From: Mesaphorura yosii
Taxonomy: Eukaryota > Arthropoda > Collembola > Poduromorpha > Tullbergiidae
DNA: 64,000 nucleotides
Direction of reading: 5' to 3'
Assembly: GCA_009869945.1 (NCBI GenBank)
Contig: WIXG01000039.1
Span: 248,001 to 312,000 of the forward strand
Shown: positions 47,689 to 58,794 of the stretch, one piece after another
How positions within the stretch are numbered: the first letter of the stretch is position 1
Layout: each line of letters begins with the position of its first letter
Translations under genes and position numbers: made by a program
The notes under the pieces: model-generated
The model's database searches: none
Told to the model about the DNA's origin: nothing
The model's input: the letters and a program-made list of their open reading frames with translations, nothing else

Positions 47689-50309
47689 ATGAAGCACAGT
47701 AGTACTGGAAAGAATTTGTTCAGTGTAAGCAACCTGCTCAACAATGAAAGGGAGAGGCATCGTAACTTCGACCCGGACGTCGCCGGGTGGGGCTGGATTG
47801 GCAAGCCATCAATTACGAGAGAGAAGGCGCTTTTGTGCAACGAAAACTGCTGCTTCGCGAACGAAGTTTGTCAAAACTCCAATCTGCATGGTTAGACTGT
47901 CTGACGATATAATGCTGATTCTTTAATTCAATCATTCTTTCATTATTTGATCTTCGAGTCGAATTTCTAAATTAATTTCATTCAATCTCTACCACATTCA
48001 AACCAAAGCAACCACTTTTTCAATTGCATGCTAAAACTTCGACAAAAATCTACAGGGCTCAAGTATGTTGGCAAAACTCCTGGACACTACTTTGAGAGAA
48101 TATTCTTCGGCATCTTCTTCTTACTCGGGATACTAGCGTCTGTGTACCTGATTCTGGAGGCGGTGAAGAAGTACCGAGACTCCCCGACGTTTGTCGCTTT
48201 TCGAGAGAAAGATGTCAAAATCGAGCACATACCGTTCCCGGCGATTACGATCTGCACTGTCAGCAATGTAAGCAAGAGGAAGGCCTTGCAAATCATCAAG
48301 TAAGTTTATCATTAGCTAATTAAGTAATTACTAACTGCCGTCGATTCATCTAATCAATAATTTCTGTCTTGGCTTAACAAAAAGTGAGGGCCTGAAAACA
48401 AACCAACTGTCCGAGAAGGCAACAGAAGATCTCGAATTTCTGGATAACATTTGCGAAACCACGACCTCAGGCTTTACATCCAAGTACGTGAGTAACGATA
48501 GTTTTATCCAGAATCTTCTCGATGCCACGTTTCTAGACTTTCGGGCGGAAGGAAGGCTAGACAAAGACTTTTTGACGCAATCACCGTACGAGCTGGAGGA
48601 GAAGATCTTTAACAACACACAGTCTTGCGAAGAAATGATAATTTTATGTCTTTGGCAAAATAAGCGGCATGATTGTTCCAAGCTGTTTGTCGAAGTCCTG
48701 ACAGACTACGGCAAGTGCTGTACATTCAATATGGCGCCGGTATCCTTACTGTTTCACAATGAAAAGTAAGTCAGTCACACAACAAAATCAAAAGAAATAA
48801 AACGTTCGATCGCAGGGTAGTGAAAACCTTTAAATATTCACAGAATCCATGACAGGATGCCACCTGAATATGTTGACCAATGGAACCAATCCGATTTGAA
48901 CCTCGAGGCATTGCTAGCAAGTGAGGCGTCAGCCGAAATAAATGGCCTGCCAAGACGCGTAAAACGGGCCGGACTGTACCATGGACTAAGCTTTTTGTTG
49001 AACCCCGACGTTGGCGACTATTTTTGCCCAGCTTCAGATTCGTTGGGTTTTCAGGTACGTAGCAAATTAACCAGCCACAGTATCGATTCAAGAACCAACA
49101 ACCATTAAGTAGAAAACTTAATTAAAATTCCATTTTGTACAACAGTTGCGTGCGGATGTGCCAGTTGTACTCCCACAAGTTGCCGATTTCGGGTATGTAA
49201 CAAACCTGCGATATATTCTTTGCACTTAAATATGCACTGCAACTAATCTTTTAGGGAAGCGATTTCTCTGAGCACTGAAAACTTTGTGAAAGTGACCGCT
49301 GATGTGACCACTGCGGATGAGGAGATCCGGAGCTTAGATCCAGTTCGTAATTTTGCAACATTTGCGATAGACTGCGCTTTTTCACTTGCATGATTTGATT
49401 TTAGAAAGTCCGGAATTGCTACTTCGCTGGGGAAAAGACTTTGAAGTATTTCACGAAGTACACGCTGCAAAGCTGCCTAGACGAATGCATGTCAACGTTG
49501 ATGAATGATACTTGCAAATGTGTCAAATCTTACATGCCGAGTAAGTAATTGCGGCTAAGACTTAATAAGATGACGTATCCGGTCTAAAAAAAATCTCGTA
49601 ATAGAGAATGACGACCTAGAGATCTGTGCCCGTGGAGGGTTGGTCTGTGCGAATGACATACACCAGCAAATAGTAGAACGCAACCTCGCCATCCAGGATT
49701 ATTGCAGAGATTGCCTTCCAACATGCACGGATTTCAGCTACGGAATCGAAGTAACATCAAGATACATGCGGAACGACATAAATATTTGGGCCAAAACAGT
49801 CGAAGACTTAAGCAAGAAGTCAGTCTCTTACAAAATTGCTGTACTTATTACTAATATTCACATTCCATTGCAGAAATGACAGCCAATTTTCGATTGTCCA
49901 CGTGTACTTCGCTGAGGACTCAACCTACCCAAAAGTTCGGAGGCGGCTGGTTGGAGTAATTACCGTCATTGCTAATATCGGTGGATTGCTGGGTATTTGC
50001 CTGGGATTCAGTATTTTGTCGGGCGTCGAGCTTGTGTATCTGCTGATTGTACGAGTGTGCGGCAAATCATGCATTGTCACAAAGATGCTGATAAAGAGGA
50101 AGCTGAACAACGACTACAGATTGCGAAACTCGGTAAGTCCGGGCAATGGCTATTCACCTGGCCAACGTAAGATGAAGAGAAATGAATCGAGGAGGATCAT
50201 CACCACTCAGCCGCTGTCTAATGGTACCTTCAAACATGTGCTGCCGAATTATTTTCTGGATGAAGTCGCGCCAAGATTTGCGACAGGGAACAATCTAAGA
50301 TATTATTAA
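47689..50309 (+). CDS. DEG/ENaC (pickpocket-type) sodium channel subunit
   Basis: Exons 47689-47890, 48056-48299, 48385-48765, 48844-49054, 49146-49192, 49255-49342, 49405-49540, 49605-49818 and 49874-50309 give 652 residues. These are amiloride-sensitive, trimeric cation channels used in mechano-, chemo- or osmosensation. Seen in order: the N-terminal gating motif NLHGLKYVG (His-Gly, about residue 66), TM1 (GIFFLLGILASVYLILEAV), FPAITICTVSN, the cysteine-rich ectodomain, RNCYFAGEKTLKYFTKYT, CLDEC ... CKCVKSYMP, DYCRDCLPTCTDFSY, and TM2 with pore sequence NIGGLLGICLGFSILSGVEL (GFS selectivity filter, LSGVE). A dibasic furin-type site RRVKR lies at about residues 313-317. The exon 6 donor is a weak GTTCGT. 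The start is the first in-frame ATG after a stop. Which pickpocket subtype it is cannot be told. Confidence 0.95.
48953..48967 (+). other. Predicted furin cleavage motif in the channel ectodomain
   Basis: Codons for R-R-V-K-R followed by A-G, matching the R-x-K/R-R consensus. It lies in the finger-like part of the extracellular domain, where vertebrate ENaC alpha and gamma subunits are cut to raise open probability. Confidence 0.5.
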
Positions 50310-51189
50310 AATTTAGATGTAATATGCTTTGGATTTTAATTAGCGTAGGCGTAGAATTAGAATTAGCAATTTCTTGATTGACAGTTTGGTTCCAGCATCT
50401 CTTTAGCACGCACGCACAGAGTTCATCATTCAGCCTATTTCACGATTTTTAGTAATCAGCACAGCACAGCAGCGTTGATGCTTCAAGCTATTTAGAAGTT
50501 ACGACACGAGGCATAAGTGAAATATTTGTTAAGGGCTGTAGGTTACAAAATTTTCTTATTAATAGCAATGATGTACGCAAATGCCATCATATTGTCACTT
50601 TTAAAATTTGTTTAAGCACTGACTCACAAATGCTATAACGATGCCGTGCATCGTACACTTGGCTTTAGCTGTAGCTTGTTAGTAAAACATGCCGTAAAAA
50701 GTATCCAAGGTCGCGCTGTTTAAAGAGCACAACAATGTGACTGTACCTGTACCTGCTCCTGCACCTGCACTCGACTCTTCTGCGTTCCTCCCTGTGGTAC
50801 CATGTGCTTAGTGGTTAGCTTGCAGAGCACGACGAGGACGCAATTATTGCGCACACATTTCTGTTAATGCGTTGAATGTTGAAGTTGAAGCTTGGATTTT
50901 GTGATGTAAACATTGCAAGGAACTAAAGCAAGTTATGTTTTGTCGTTTATAACGTCAATAATTTACTGTACTGCATTGTGAATTGGAAAGTTGTGCTAAA
51001 TAAAATAAATCGTGTCTGTCGCTTGTCGTGTCGTGCAGAACCATACTTAAAAAGTCAAATATCACGGTGGAAGACATCCAGTTACTTTCTTCCGTTCTCG
51101 TTAAGCAGCAATACAGCGGAAGAGCCTGGTGCTCGATTCGATTATTGTGTGGATTCAAGTACGTTATTACAGGTAGCTGCCAGTTAAAG
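50310..51189. other. Gap between channel gene and 90-residue membrane protein gene
   Basis: Contains a CTGTAC/CTGCAC-type six-base repeat at about 50740-50770 and AATAAA at 50999. The region from about 51000 reads open into the next gene but is probably its 5' leader. Confidence 0.5.
50738..50771. repeat. Degenerate six-base tandem repeat
   Basis: About five units of CTGTAC, CTGCTC and CTGCAC in tandem, in non-coding DNA. Confidence 0.7.
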
Positions 51190-51608
51190 ATGGCGACGAA
51201 GTCCAATTTCCTTTCTCCGCATTTCCTACTGCTCTTCGCCATCGCCATAAACGCGGCGTGCACAATCAGCAACGTGTCTGGAGAGAGTTATTATCAGTAT
51301 CAATCTAACCATTCATACAATACGCAGTGGTATAAAGGGTAAGACGCCAAATCTCAACTCCAGGATTATTACACTGAACAAAACTGAATTCACTCATATT
51401 GTATATGTTTGCAGATTGGAGTTTGTTGTTGGCGTAATCTTTGTCATCTTTCTGATGGTGAGCGGCTGTATATTTCTCTGCTACTGTAAACACTGGTGCT
51501 GCTTCTACCGACAAGACCAATTCTATTCGGGTGGTAAGTTCTTTGACAAATTCGACTAATGTATTGCCAAATCGTAATGCATGTTTTTTTCCGACTCCTT
51601 TAGTGTAA
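51190..51608 (+). CDS. Small secreted-to-membrane protein, 90 residues, family unknown
   Basis: Exons 51190-51338, 51415-51533 and 51604-51608, phases consistent. The product has a signal peptide (LLLFAIAINAACTI), a roughly 25-residue Tyr/Ser/Asn-rich ectodomain with two possible N-glycosylation sites (NVS, NHS), one membrane span (VVGVIFVIFLMVSGCIFLC) and a very short cysteine-rich tail (CYCKHWCCFYRQDQF) that looks palmitoylated. The last exon adds only one full codon (Val) and the stop. The plan resembles arthropod Shisa-like or other cysteine-tailed membrane peptides, but I recognise no family. The frame stays open upstream of the chosen ATG to about 51028; that part lacks signal-peptide character and is taken as leader. 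Confidence 0.55.
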
Positions 51609-52109
51609 ATGAATGCTGAAAATGTGGATACTGATACTGGGTACCATCACCGGTCGTGTTCAAGACTCTAATAGCTTTATCAACGTTTCGAGTTACTGCA
51701 ATACGAGTTTAGAAATGTAAAGAGACTTGGCATTGACATGTAGTCGGCCATACTGCAAACGTACTGTGACTGTACCCCAAACCAAACCGTACCAACGATC
51801 TGTAATCAATTCATGACATTAATGTATACTAAATGTAACAATAGACAAAGATTTACACTTTAATAGATCCTTTTAAATGCGCATATATATAATTAGACTT
51901 AATTGTTATTATTGTGTGCAATTTAGGTTAGTGTCTTGCATTTTCTTTGCCTTCAACTTCACCTCGTCTCCGTCCACGTGAAATAAATGTCAAAATACGA
52001 AAACTCTGCAAACATCACGTAATCAGAGATTACTCGTTCTATGATTTACGAATGCGATTGCGATCGCACGGAAAACTTACTTTGAATTTAGAAATGTAGC
52101 GTACAGGGT
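51609..52109. other. Gap between convergent small membrane gene and cullin
   Basis: 3' untranslated sequence of both genes. On the minus strand an AATAAA overlaps the cullin stop codon (52108-52114). Nothing else recognised. Confidence 0.4.
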
Positions 52110-55100
52110 TTATTGAACGTATTGTAGAGCACCATTTGGGTCGTTGGCTGGACGAGTCAAGTAGTCACGTTCCACCAAGTTCTTGATTTGGACCTTGAAC
52201 GGCACGGTACAGACATGGCAGTAATGTAATGTAAACATGCTGGAAGATTGCGACTTAAATGGCATGTTTTACCTCAATGGTTTCGACTTCAGGAAAGTAA
52301 TGGTACGATTCTTGGCATTGCTGAGCAGTTTGCGAAATAAGTTCTTGGTTACGCAGTTGCTTCTGAGCTTTCATGATTTTAACAATTACAGCTTGAAGTG
52401 TAAATGCGCGAGCTCGTTTAATATCTTGTGTGAGCTTTTCCTTTTCTTTGTTGGCCTGAAAAAATGAATTCATTTAATTATGGAGTACGTTTTCATGCTG
52501 TGAATGTCGTTGTCTCTTAATGGATGCTCACATCAGTACGCAATTGCATGTTAATTGTGAACTTGCGTTTTCTTGACCGAAACGTGTCGTCGATTCTGAC
52601 AAGAGCCTCGGTTCCAATCTCCTGCGTACTCTTAATGAAGTCTTGAATTTCTTGAATGCGCTTTTTGCCTTCATTGGGTGGAGGTAACTTGGGGATGCCA
52701 GGAATTGTCAACAGTTGGTAATGTATCAAGTTAACCACCAGTTGCACAATTTTGTCCATCTCAAGATTGGTATGCAAAGCCAATTCTTCCAATTTGTGCT
52801 GATCAGCATCGTTGTAAAGTAAAAGAATCGTCATTTCATACGTCGACACTGAAATGTTGTATATGCCAGATTTGGCATTGTATTTCAATTCTCCTCCAGC
52901 CCTGTACGGAAGCCACTGTAGTTTTTTCGCCGGATATTTGTTACAGTAGTAGGACGAGAATGCAGATATTGGTTCAGTAAACTGTCAAGAATAGACAAGG
53001 TGTGCCAAGTGTTGTGAAACGTCCGTGCTTGATGAGAAAACTTACAATTTCGGGAAACGTAAATGAGGGTTTTGGATTCTTCGGGTCGGGGCTATCGATA
53101 TGACAATCCCAAGAAGCTGATGCCAAAACATACACGTGGAAGTTGAACCCATAGTTGACCACGGATACTTGAGCAAACTCGGCGCTGTACGTCTTCGAAA
53201 GATGCACAGTGTCCTGAAAACATTGCAGCAGAGTGCGACTTGCATTGCAAGTATTCCACACAAGAAGTAATACATAGCTTGCTTACGTGGTACATTTGTT
53301 GTAGTTTCCTGGTGAAATCTCTGCTGAATGGCTCTGCCAACTCCTTGATGAACGATTCTTCCATTTCATGACTGTAGGACTGATCCCACAACAATCTGTT
53401 CCCATAATTGTGCTTCAAGAATCGTCCCAGTAAATCTTTGTCTTTGATCATTGGAATAATTTGGAGCTGCATTCAAAATAGAAATGAACCAATTATCACG
53501 TAAGTAATTACGGAATGAGCCTTCTAAAGGGCATAAAGGGCATGGTACGAACTTCTTACAATGTCTTTCAATTTGAGCTTCACTTCGTCTTCTGTTAGTT
53601 TACCGGCACTGGTACCACTCTTGAAATTATTTCCCAAGACTCTGTGCACATACTCGGCCAACAATTTCGGGACAAAGTCGAAGCTAGAAAGTATCATTTC
53701 AAATTAGTGCCTCGTTATCTGAGGATTTTGCCATGATAATATACCTTCCGTTCTGTGCATTAATGAAATTTATGCATGATCTGTCCATTGCCACTCTGAA
53801 GTCCTGCGTATCTTCAAAATACTCCGTCACAATGCCTTTGTACTCATTAATGAAGCGGGTCAGTTCGGTGCAGAAATGCACGGGATGCTAGAAATTACAG
53901 CAACGATATGAATGAATGATGGAAAGTATGACATTATATCAGAAAATTCTGACGTAAAATATACCCACCTTCGGGACGCTACTAAATTTTACAACGGCGA
54001 TTTGCGCAAGGAGGTCTTGGAATCTAGTAGCCATTTTCTGCACCTCCCCTGGTGAGATTCTTTTGATTATGTCATAAAAGCCCTTCAAGCCGACTACATC
54101 CTTTCTTTCCAGAAGGTTCTCGAAAACAGTGTAAAGCAAATCCACATTGTTCAAGACAAGGGCCTATGAAAGGGACATGTGACTGACGTGACTAAGTTTA
54201 AGTTAATTCACATCATAGAGATTAATTACCTCAATGCAAACTCGAACCACTTTACTCAACGTACTTCCATGCAGCATGCGTTGAACTCTTGTCTCCTCTT
54301 GACGAATGATACTTTCGATCTGGTACAAAGTATTGAGCAAAATGTGAAAATTTTTCTCAGAGGGAGTTCGAAGAGATTTAGCCTGCTACCTTTAGAATAG
54401 ACTTTTTCGGATCGCCAGCATTTAAAATTTTATGCAGTCTTGAAGCGTAGTACTCTCGCGTGACTTCCAGAAACAGACCCTCAAAATTCTGGCAATAAAT
54501 AAACAGGTGCAGGCCGCTGGTTGAACTTTCATACAGTGAACCTTTCAAAATGCATTGAAAAAACTACTCACAATGAGCAAATCAATCAAAATCTTTGCGT
54601 AAAGACACACCGATGTCAATGAAGGATTTTAGGACTTCTTTAATCTCGTCAGTGAAGGAGAATTGAGCTTTCTTTGAAGTTCGATCGTTATAAATAATTT
54701 CCAAGATTGAACTGGTGACCTGAAATATTTAAGAAACGCCAACGTCAAAAATTACATCATCAACCGAAGGTAATTATTGAAGTAGTACCTTGTCCTTCAA
54801 TGCATTAAATAAAATGTCACGCCAGGTACAGAGTGCCAACTCAAAAATGTCACGCAGTCCCTTTTCTTTGACGAGCGCTTGCTCAGTAATCCAGGCTCTG
54901 TACGGGATAAGATTTCAGTCATTACCTTGTCCAAGTAAAAACTACACTGTAGTCTAGCAAACTTACCTGTTCAAGTATGTGCAAATTCCATCAAGCAGCT
55001 TGCTACTGGTCTTAAAGTCATGAAACTGCTTCGAGTAAAACAAGAGAACTTCCTTGTTGTCCGTGATTTGCTCTCCGATATTCGCAATCTTATGCAAATG

Positions 55101-55548
55101 TGTCTCCATGAACGTTGTAATGCGGGCGTAGAGTTCTCGCGGAAGTTTTGACGTTGCTTGGCCGTAACGATACAGGCTCCGGTTATGAACTGGAGGAGTC
55201 AACAGACACAAATTGTGAACTTTTCTGCAGACGAATCAAAAAGCTATCAGTGTCTTGTAAAGCTAAGTCAAAACCAACGAAGAACGCATTTTCTTACGTG
55301 TAAAGTTCCATGTACGTAGTTTTCTGTGGCATAATACGATCCTCCGACGGTACAAATGTCTCACGGAGAAACTGATCCAATTTCTGCCACAGTTCAGTCA
55401 GTGCAATATCACAGTTGGGTTCCTCTTGAGCTTGAGCTTCATTTTGGTTGACACTAAGCTGAGAGAACATGATGCGACAGCTTCCTTTCTTCTTAGCAAT
55501 ACCGCCATGTCGCTTGTCCACTGACGTCAGCGGGATAGAGGACGCCAT
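52110..55548 (-). CDS. Divergent CUL1-like cullin with one apparent frame shift
   Basis: Exons (minus strand): 55298-55548, 54967-55224, 54789-54897, 54572-54719, 54390-54488, 54230-54319, 53969-54163, 53745-53887, 53560-53683, 53287-53466, 53046-53213, 52532-52981, 52273-52455, 52110-52193; about 826 residues. Cullins scaffold RING ubiquitin ligases: the N-terminal repeats bind the SKP1/F-box adaptor and the C-terminal half binds RBX1. CUL1-like parts include YMELYT, LLDGICTYLNRAWI, LALCTWRDILF and KDKDLLGRF. The C-terminal winged helix has the NEDD8-site motif IVKIMK. The RBX1-facing part is poorly conserved and the protein ends LQYVQ instead of the usual YSYLA. Exon 54572-54719 is 148 bases: its first half reads DEIKEVLKSFIDIG and its second half, in another frame, ILIDLLI joining NFEGLFLEVTREYY. 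All other exons fit in phase. Either the assembly has an error there or the copy is decaying. Confidence 0.88.
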
Positions 55549-58500
55549 TTAACGAGATCCAACGCCGCTTTGTGCAGGAGAAACTTAACTTTGGTTCGTT
55601 ACAGGTTTTTATACGCAATGTCAATTGGCGCTTTCAAACTTAGCTCACCCAACCTCCATAAGAAAAATTTTCCAGATTGAAACGATCGAATTTTGGATCA
55701 TCCGAAATTCCGAGCGTTCCGTTTCGGTTTTTTCAAGGTCAAAAAAGAACAAACAGAAAAATGCAGATTCAAACAAGAGGGTCATAACAACTTGAAGGTC
55801 TCTTAATTTCAACTCGTCTTGATCATTCATTGGCTAAAAAGCTACTTTTAGACAAATACCGTCATTTTTGGGTTAAAATCAAGAATTTCAAAAATTCAAG
55901 TAAAGTAAAGTGTAAAGTTTTGAAATCTTGGTGGACGCATCAGGTCCCAATTTGTGATTCGACCTGTCTTGGTCTTGTCATGATGAGATTATAAATCAAA
56001 TTTTTATTAATAACTTAAGGCCTTGGCTTCCTTGAATACGAGCCAAGTCGTAGTGTAGGATATCAGAATTATACACTGGGCTATTCACTCTAACAATATG
56101 GTAATTATACATAAATTTGACACTATTAATCAACGCAATAATGCATGATTCATATTTTTAGGGCTGTTGCTTTGACTTCTGACTGTGACTCAAATACTCT
56201 TAGCCCCATTACGAGCTGACACAAGTATTTAACACGAATACCAGACAATAAAATGACGTAAGTCATGAATTCATTAAATCGACATGGCTGAAATTAAACT
56301 CTCATCACAGTTGCACAATACAATGGACCATAAGCAAATTGAACGTGAATTTTCTGAAGATGCTTGCAAAAAATGACTCGTAAAGATTCCAACCTCAGCC
56401 AGCACATACTGGGATCGGATTAAACTGGATGGAAGCGCGCAAGGCACTAATGAATTGATGTTGACGCTGTCGATGAGTTCATTTCGGACAAATGTTGACT
56501 AATCATTCCAGTGAAGTGACTTAATTTTTTTGCTAGACAAGTACAAATGGCGAATGTAAAATGCAAATTATATGTACAAGGTTAGATATAATAAATTCGT
56601 AGTGTCATCATCAAAAAGTGTACTGTTAAACCTTCTCCGTTCTTCATCAGCACCTAAATTTTAGTGTTTTGCTTGACCATATTTACGCTAAACAGCTAAG
56701 TCAAGCCAATGTGTCCGCTCATGACTCACCTTTCAAATACATACATACAAGTCAAGCCATACCGCACAAATATCCACATCACATTTGGCTTTCTGAATTT
56801 CTGAACTTTCTTATGCGAAATGCGAAGTTCAGTGTGCTGTTTATGTTTACGGTTTACTACTTTGAACGCGTAGAGTGAACTGCGTCGTCCAGAGCCACTT
56901 TGCCTGAGGTGATTCTTGTACTTCGTAACCGTAACCTGCTGAGGGATATTATGTAATATGTATGAAAACGTTTAAGTTCCAATATGCACGTGGCCTGGCG
57001 TGAAATTCACCACAGAAGACAGAATCGCATTTTCGCTTCGCCGAGTTCATGCACTCCGCCCGCCGGAGACAAGAACGAATGTACAAATGCGAAGGTGGAC
57101 GTGTTCACGACAATAAACTCCACAAACTATATTGTACATCATTATTGTGATCGCTCTGATTACTATTTTGCATCTAAACTACTGCACTTCTGCTGCCATG
57201 AATCGACCAACCCCTTTGCTATTTTGCCTTGTGTTTGCAACAATGATGGAGTGAAATCTTTCGTTCACTTCCATCTTTGAAAGCCGAAAGCCAAGACCAT
57301 TGCATAATTTCTAGACCATTTCATTACATACACAAGACACAAGAGAAAACACTCTCAACTCGGATTTTTTATGAGAAAGTGCATTCACATTTCGCATCCT
57401 CAGTCTGGGGGCATTGCGTTTCATTGCCTTGTGCTGATCTTGTGTCTTGTATGTCTTGGACTTGCATTGTTACTGTGCCAGCGGCCAGGCAGTAACCAGA
57501 CGAGCTTTGCAACTCATTGTTACTGGTGCAGACGATGATGTTGATGCTGACTTGTGCTTTTGACTCTTCGCTTCCTCCTTATCATAATCACTATGATGGC
57601 GATTATAAATGATGATGGCCGACAGCGCAGCGTAGTTAAAGATTTGAGAATTTATCATCTGTTTTCTCTTCTTCATCCCACACAATGTGCGTAATGAAAA
57701 TGCAAATGTGTAACGAGAGAGATATGATTAACCATTTCATGTTACTGTTTAGTTGTTCACCGGGTTCATCGGTGCATAGAACCGTCATTGTCATTCACAA
57801 CAATCCAGCAGCAGCGTCGACAGCACAGAGGCAGCAAAATAAAATGGTACATGTTGGCTAAATGAAGTTTCTGCTGCTTCATTTAAAATACTGACTGAAT
57901 TTTGCCGTGTACAGAGAATGGAATGCGTTTTCTCTTTAATAAATTTCAATAATAATTTTCATACAAAACGTAAACAAAAACGGGAATGCGAACAGAATTG
58001 GAAAATGCACATCACACGGCATTGAATCCAATTGTTCACATTTGCAACTCGCGTATGGCTTACAGAAATGATGTAATGCCCTGCCTGAGCCAGACCAGCT
58101 TCACAGCACAGCTCACAGCGTGAGCAATGGGAATATCATAGCAAAAAAGACTGAATCACATTCGCGAATGCTTCAAATTTGTGAACAACCGAGCGAGGGA
58201 TGATGCGACCAACGCTCGAGGTGGTGGCTCGCTGTGCTGTTGTTGCTGGGTTGTATGTAATGAAATGAAATGTGGTTGTAATGCAGGTAACGTAATGCGA
58301 GTCTTCATGTAACCAAGTGAGAAATGAATAGCGAGTTCGAGCTAAATGCAATGCTAATGCATGTAAGTTTGTTAAAGGGGCTCGCAGTCGTAAGCACCGA
58401 TCTTCAGTTTCATGAGGACTAAAGTTGTTCTGTTCAGTCTTTAGTTTGATTTTGCACTTGAAAGAAGTCGCCGATCTGTATCTGCAGCAGGCACGCATGG

Positions 58501-58794
58501 CGAGCCCATAAAGGCTCATCTGCTCGTGTCGTCCATAACCAATTTGTACAAGGACACTTTCTAATTAATTCTGCTCTGCAAACATTTCCCGTATATTGAG
58601 GTACGAGGTACTTTTCGAGGTACGTGCCACGTGTGCCTGTCTCCAATTCGTAGGAAACGATTAAACCGGTCGATTATTAAATCAGGCAGTGACTTTAAAC
58701 TGAATTGATTTGATTTAATACTGTGCAGCCGTGACTTGCCAGTTGACAGGATTTGTGCTAGAGCCGAGCAGTCACTGAGATTGAAGCGGAAGTA
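55549..58794. other. 3.2-kb gap between divergent cullin and intermediate filament genes
   Basis: No gene supported. It should hold both promoters. Open stretches such as 56984-57280 and 58136-58519 (minus) have no recognisable content. Confidence 0.5.
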
